From positions 206,718 to 270,717 of the forward strand of contig VWYX01000715.1 in assembly GCA_013396525.1 (NCBI GenBank): 64,000 nucleotides of DNA. Reading direction: 5' to 3'. The stretch comes from Chaetorhynchus papuensis (taxonomy: Eukaryota; Chordata; Aves; Passeriformes; Rhipiduridae). The position numbers and the translations under genes were made by a program. Under the pieces are notes generated by a model, which was not told the DNA's origin, made no database searches, and was given only the letters and a program-made list of their open reading frames with translations. Positions 61,451 to 64,000 of the stretch are shown here, piece by piece. Numbering within the stretch: the first letter of the stretch is position 1; the number at the start of each line of letters is the position of its first letter.

Positions 61451-64000
61451 TGGTTTTACTACATTTGATGATAGTAAAAAAAATACAAATGAAGTAAATC
61501 TCCAGCATGTGTTATTTTGCTAGTGATACTGTGATATTGATACTTTAGATTTCAGCTTGATTTTGAAATATTGTGACTTATTGTCATAAGTAAGGCATAT
61601 AACAATTATATAAATTTATATAATGCTTATTTTGAAATGTTTGTAAATGATTTCCAGAAAATAACTGATCTCACTGGGTGAGAACTAGACAAATGTTTTT
61701 AATAGTGAGAGAAACTGAACAAAAATAAATAAATAACATCCTCCTGAAAACTTTCAGAGTCATAACAATATTTCTTTCAATTTTTAGGTCTTTGGAGTAT
61801 TTATAAAAGAGAGGTGGTCTCAATTTAAAAAAAAAAAAAGGACAAGTCAACACCACCTTTCAGGCATTTTTAAGCTTTAGAAAAGTGAGTTTCTCCTCGC
61901 AAAAGGAAGCAAATGAACATAAACTGGTTTTAAAGTGTATTTTTATGACTGTGACAGAACATTTCTGTATTCCTTCTTATTGCTGAGCCTAATATCTTCA
62001 CAGCTTTTAAGACAAACCTCCTTCTTAAAATAGATCCTTTGGAACGTCTTGCTTGAGCTGTAGTGTCCTCTTTAACAAAAGACATTTTACAAAAGTGCAA
62101 AGCATTCTCAGTTTTGATAAAAGAATTGTATTGTGTATTCCTTTTTTCAGTCAGTGCTCTTCAGATTTACTGTCTGACATGTACAGGGCTTACTACTTGC
62201 TTTGAAAATCATCCATTCAACATTTTTTTCAAAGTCATACTACAATAGTTAACAATTGGGCACAATCTTCAAAATAAAATGTAAAGAGTAATGATATACA
62301 GTTTAAATGCAAATATTTGCTGAGTTTCAGGTTCTCTGTAAATCTGCTCTCTTTGTAGTCAGCAAAAGGTACATCTCAGAATTCTCACTGTGAATACTTC
62401 GTGTATATAAAACTTAAAAAAAAAGAAAATAAAATTATATAGCTATCACTTTAAGCACAATAAAAATAATCCTAAATATCACCTGAATTCATTGACAAGA
62501 TTTGCAGAAACAGAGAGAGAGCAAAGAGGTTTTTATGAGCCTATTGATTCAGATTTGTACTTTGCTTTTTTTCTGGTGGCAAATAAGTCTTCCATTTGAC
62601 TTTGTTTAATATTAATAACTCACCCTCTCACCTGGGGGAAAAAAGCCATGAGTACCTGATGCTCTGAAGCCTCATTCTCTTTAGTATCTTTGGCTGTTGG
62701 AACTGACATTTGTCTGCTGTCATAGTCTAAAGGGGCAGCATAAAATCAGGAAGGCCTTTCTGTCCACTGCAGAAGAGCCTAATTGCAGTGCCATAACATT
62801 GTAAGAATATATATTCTGATAAATCATTGAATCACTGGTGTCTGTGCCTAATCTCACAGTGACTGTGACCTGTAAAGAATGTCATATGTTTCATTTTCTG
62901 TAAGAAGTCAAAATGATTTTCTTCCAAGTGAAGATGAATGAGTTGCTCATGTGGAAGAAGGGATTCCCAGACCATAAGGAGAAGACACATCCTACTTATA
63001 GTCTCTAACTTCAAAGACTTCATGGGTGATGACTACAAACCCCTCAGACACAGCAGAGGATTGGCTACCAAGGTACAAGAGAAACAAAACAGCAGAGTAG
63101 GCTGGAGAGGAAAGCATGTTTTGCTAAGAACTAGATTAGATGACTTCAAGAGCTGTCATGTATCATAAAATCACTCCTGTGACAAACCCAGTATTCTGTC
63201 AAGTTCCAAATTGTAGCTCCTTAGCTGTATGTTTGAGCATGCTGGAGTGTCTTCTTCATTAGACCCTATATGAGGTAGACTTGATGGTCCTGCAAAGCTG
63301 TTTCATTTTAATTAGTGCAGTTGTTACACTAGAACACTTGTGCCACCCATAATCCTCTGTTTTCTCTCCATTGGTTTCCTGTCTGTTCAGTTCCTCTTGC
63401 TTACCTATTTATTGTTTGTTTGCAGTCTTTGTTTACAATACGATCATATCTAAACCCACTGATCGGTGCTGAAGGCCTACCAGCACTACTGTAAAAAGTT
63501 GTTATTTTTCTTCCTCCATCTCCTCATCCCCTTCCTACTGCTGACACAAAGCTTTGTACAGCCAGCAGTTAAAATCTGTACAAATACCTCACATTAAATC
63601 TGTGACATGGGTTTTTAAAGGCAGAGAGAACCCAAACATGCAGTTAGACATGTAGGCATCTTTTAAAAATATTGTTAGATCCTTATTTTCATCTCTCTAC
63701 AATTAATCACATTTCACAATCCAGCCATAGTCTCTTAATATTCAAAGTTAAAGATTAAACTTTTGCCTCGTCTGTTCAATCTGCCTACAGCCTAGGAGAC
63801 AAAATCTATGTGTGTCGTCCAATATACATTGTTGTACTGTGGTTAAAATTGATGCTTAGAGAGCTATTTATTTTTATTTTATTTTATTTTTTAAATTTTT
63901 TTTTATAAAGCAGTTGCGTTCAGTCTGGAAAAGCGTTATGTATTAAAACTAGAAAAACGCACACAAACTTGTGCGCTGAAAAGTTGTCCCCCCCACCACT
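61451..64000. other. unique AT-rich non-coding DNA
   Basis: No gene seen. A (TTTTA)n-like low-complexity run lies at 63865-63908. The last 90 bases hold several CpG and a small inverted repeat (see findings). Confidence 0.5.
63865..63908. repeat. (TTTTA)n low-complexity run
   Basis: About 44 bp of T with regularly spaced A, including repeated ATTTT units. Confidence 0.9.

Noticed and set aside
1..64000. complete provirus between LTRs
   Set aside because: No gag, pol or env text was seen next to any of the LTRs; the two family A LTRs are in opposite orientations, so they do not bound one provirus.

Overview
The window looks like AT-rich, gene-poor nuclear DNA from a bird, most likely a passerine (songbird lineage). 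The sequence shows many 5'-truncated CR1 LINE fragments. They end in the avian CR1 3' tail (ATTCTRTGATTCTRTG-like) and carry recognisable CR1 reverse-transcriptase remnants. It also holds LTRs of avian endogenous-retrovirus type, and one short element with a tRNA-Ile(AAT) head and a CR1 tail. From memory, tRNA-Ile/CR1 hybrid SINEs are reported from passerines, so that element is the best clue to the clade.

I found no host protein-coding gene, rRNA, functional tRNA, CRISPR array or operon. The longest open frames (290, 157, 136, 132, 124 and 122 codons) are antisense to CR1, CR1 remnants, LTR sequence, or unsupported chance ORFs. The window is best read as a gene desert or part of a very long intron.

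Layout: 1-2530 unique AT-rich DNA; 2531-3026 assembly gap (496 N); 3215-4475 CR1 (+); 6800-7523 CR1 (+) followed by a T/G low-complexity tract; 10165-11134 solo LTR (+); 12565-12690 CR1 (-); 13200-14268 two CR1 3' ends in tandem (+); 14.3-19.5 kb unique; 19500-20064 solo LTR of a second family (+); 23.8 kb possible CR1 (-); 26061-26250 CR1 (-); 27530-28170 unclassified interspersed-element candidate ending in (TATC)n; 31405-32467 CR1 (+) with FADD codons still readable; 35885-36240 CR1 (-). Next comes the longest stretch with no recognisable transposon (36.2-47.4 kb), which contains a trinucleotide repeat and two perfect hairpins. Then 47451-47618 CR1 (+); 49150-49300 tRNA-Ile/CR1 SINE (+); 53908-54927 solo LTR (-), same family as the one at 10.2 kb; 61140-61450 internal CR1 fragment (+); then unique DNA to the end.

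No genes work together here. The relationships visible are between transposons: the CR1 at 47.5 kb has the same 3' tail as the SINE 1.5 kb downstream, as expected of a LINE/SINE pair, and two LTRs of one family lie inverted 43 kb apart. The most unusual local structure is a perfect inverted repeat with 31-bp arms at 41351-41432. I did not find a convincing undescribed biological system.
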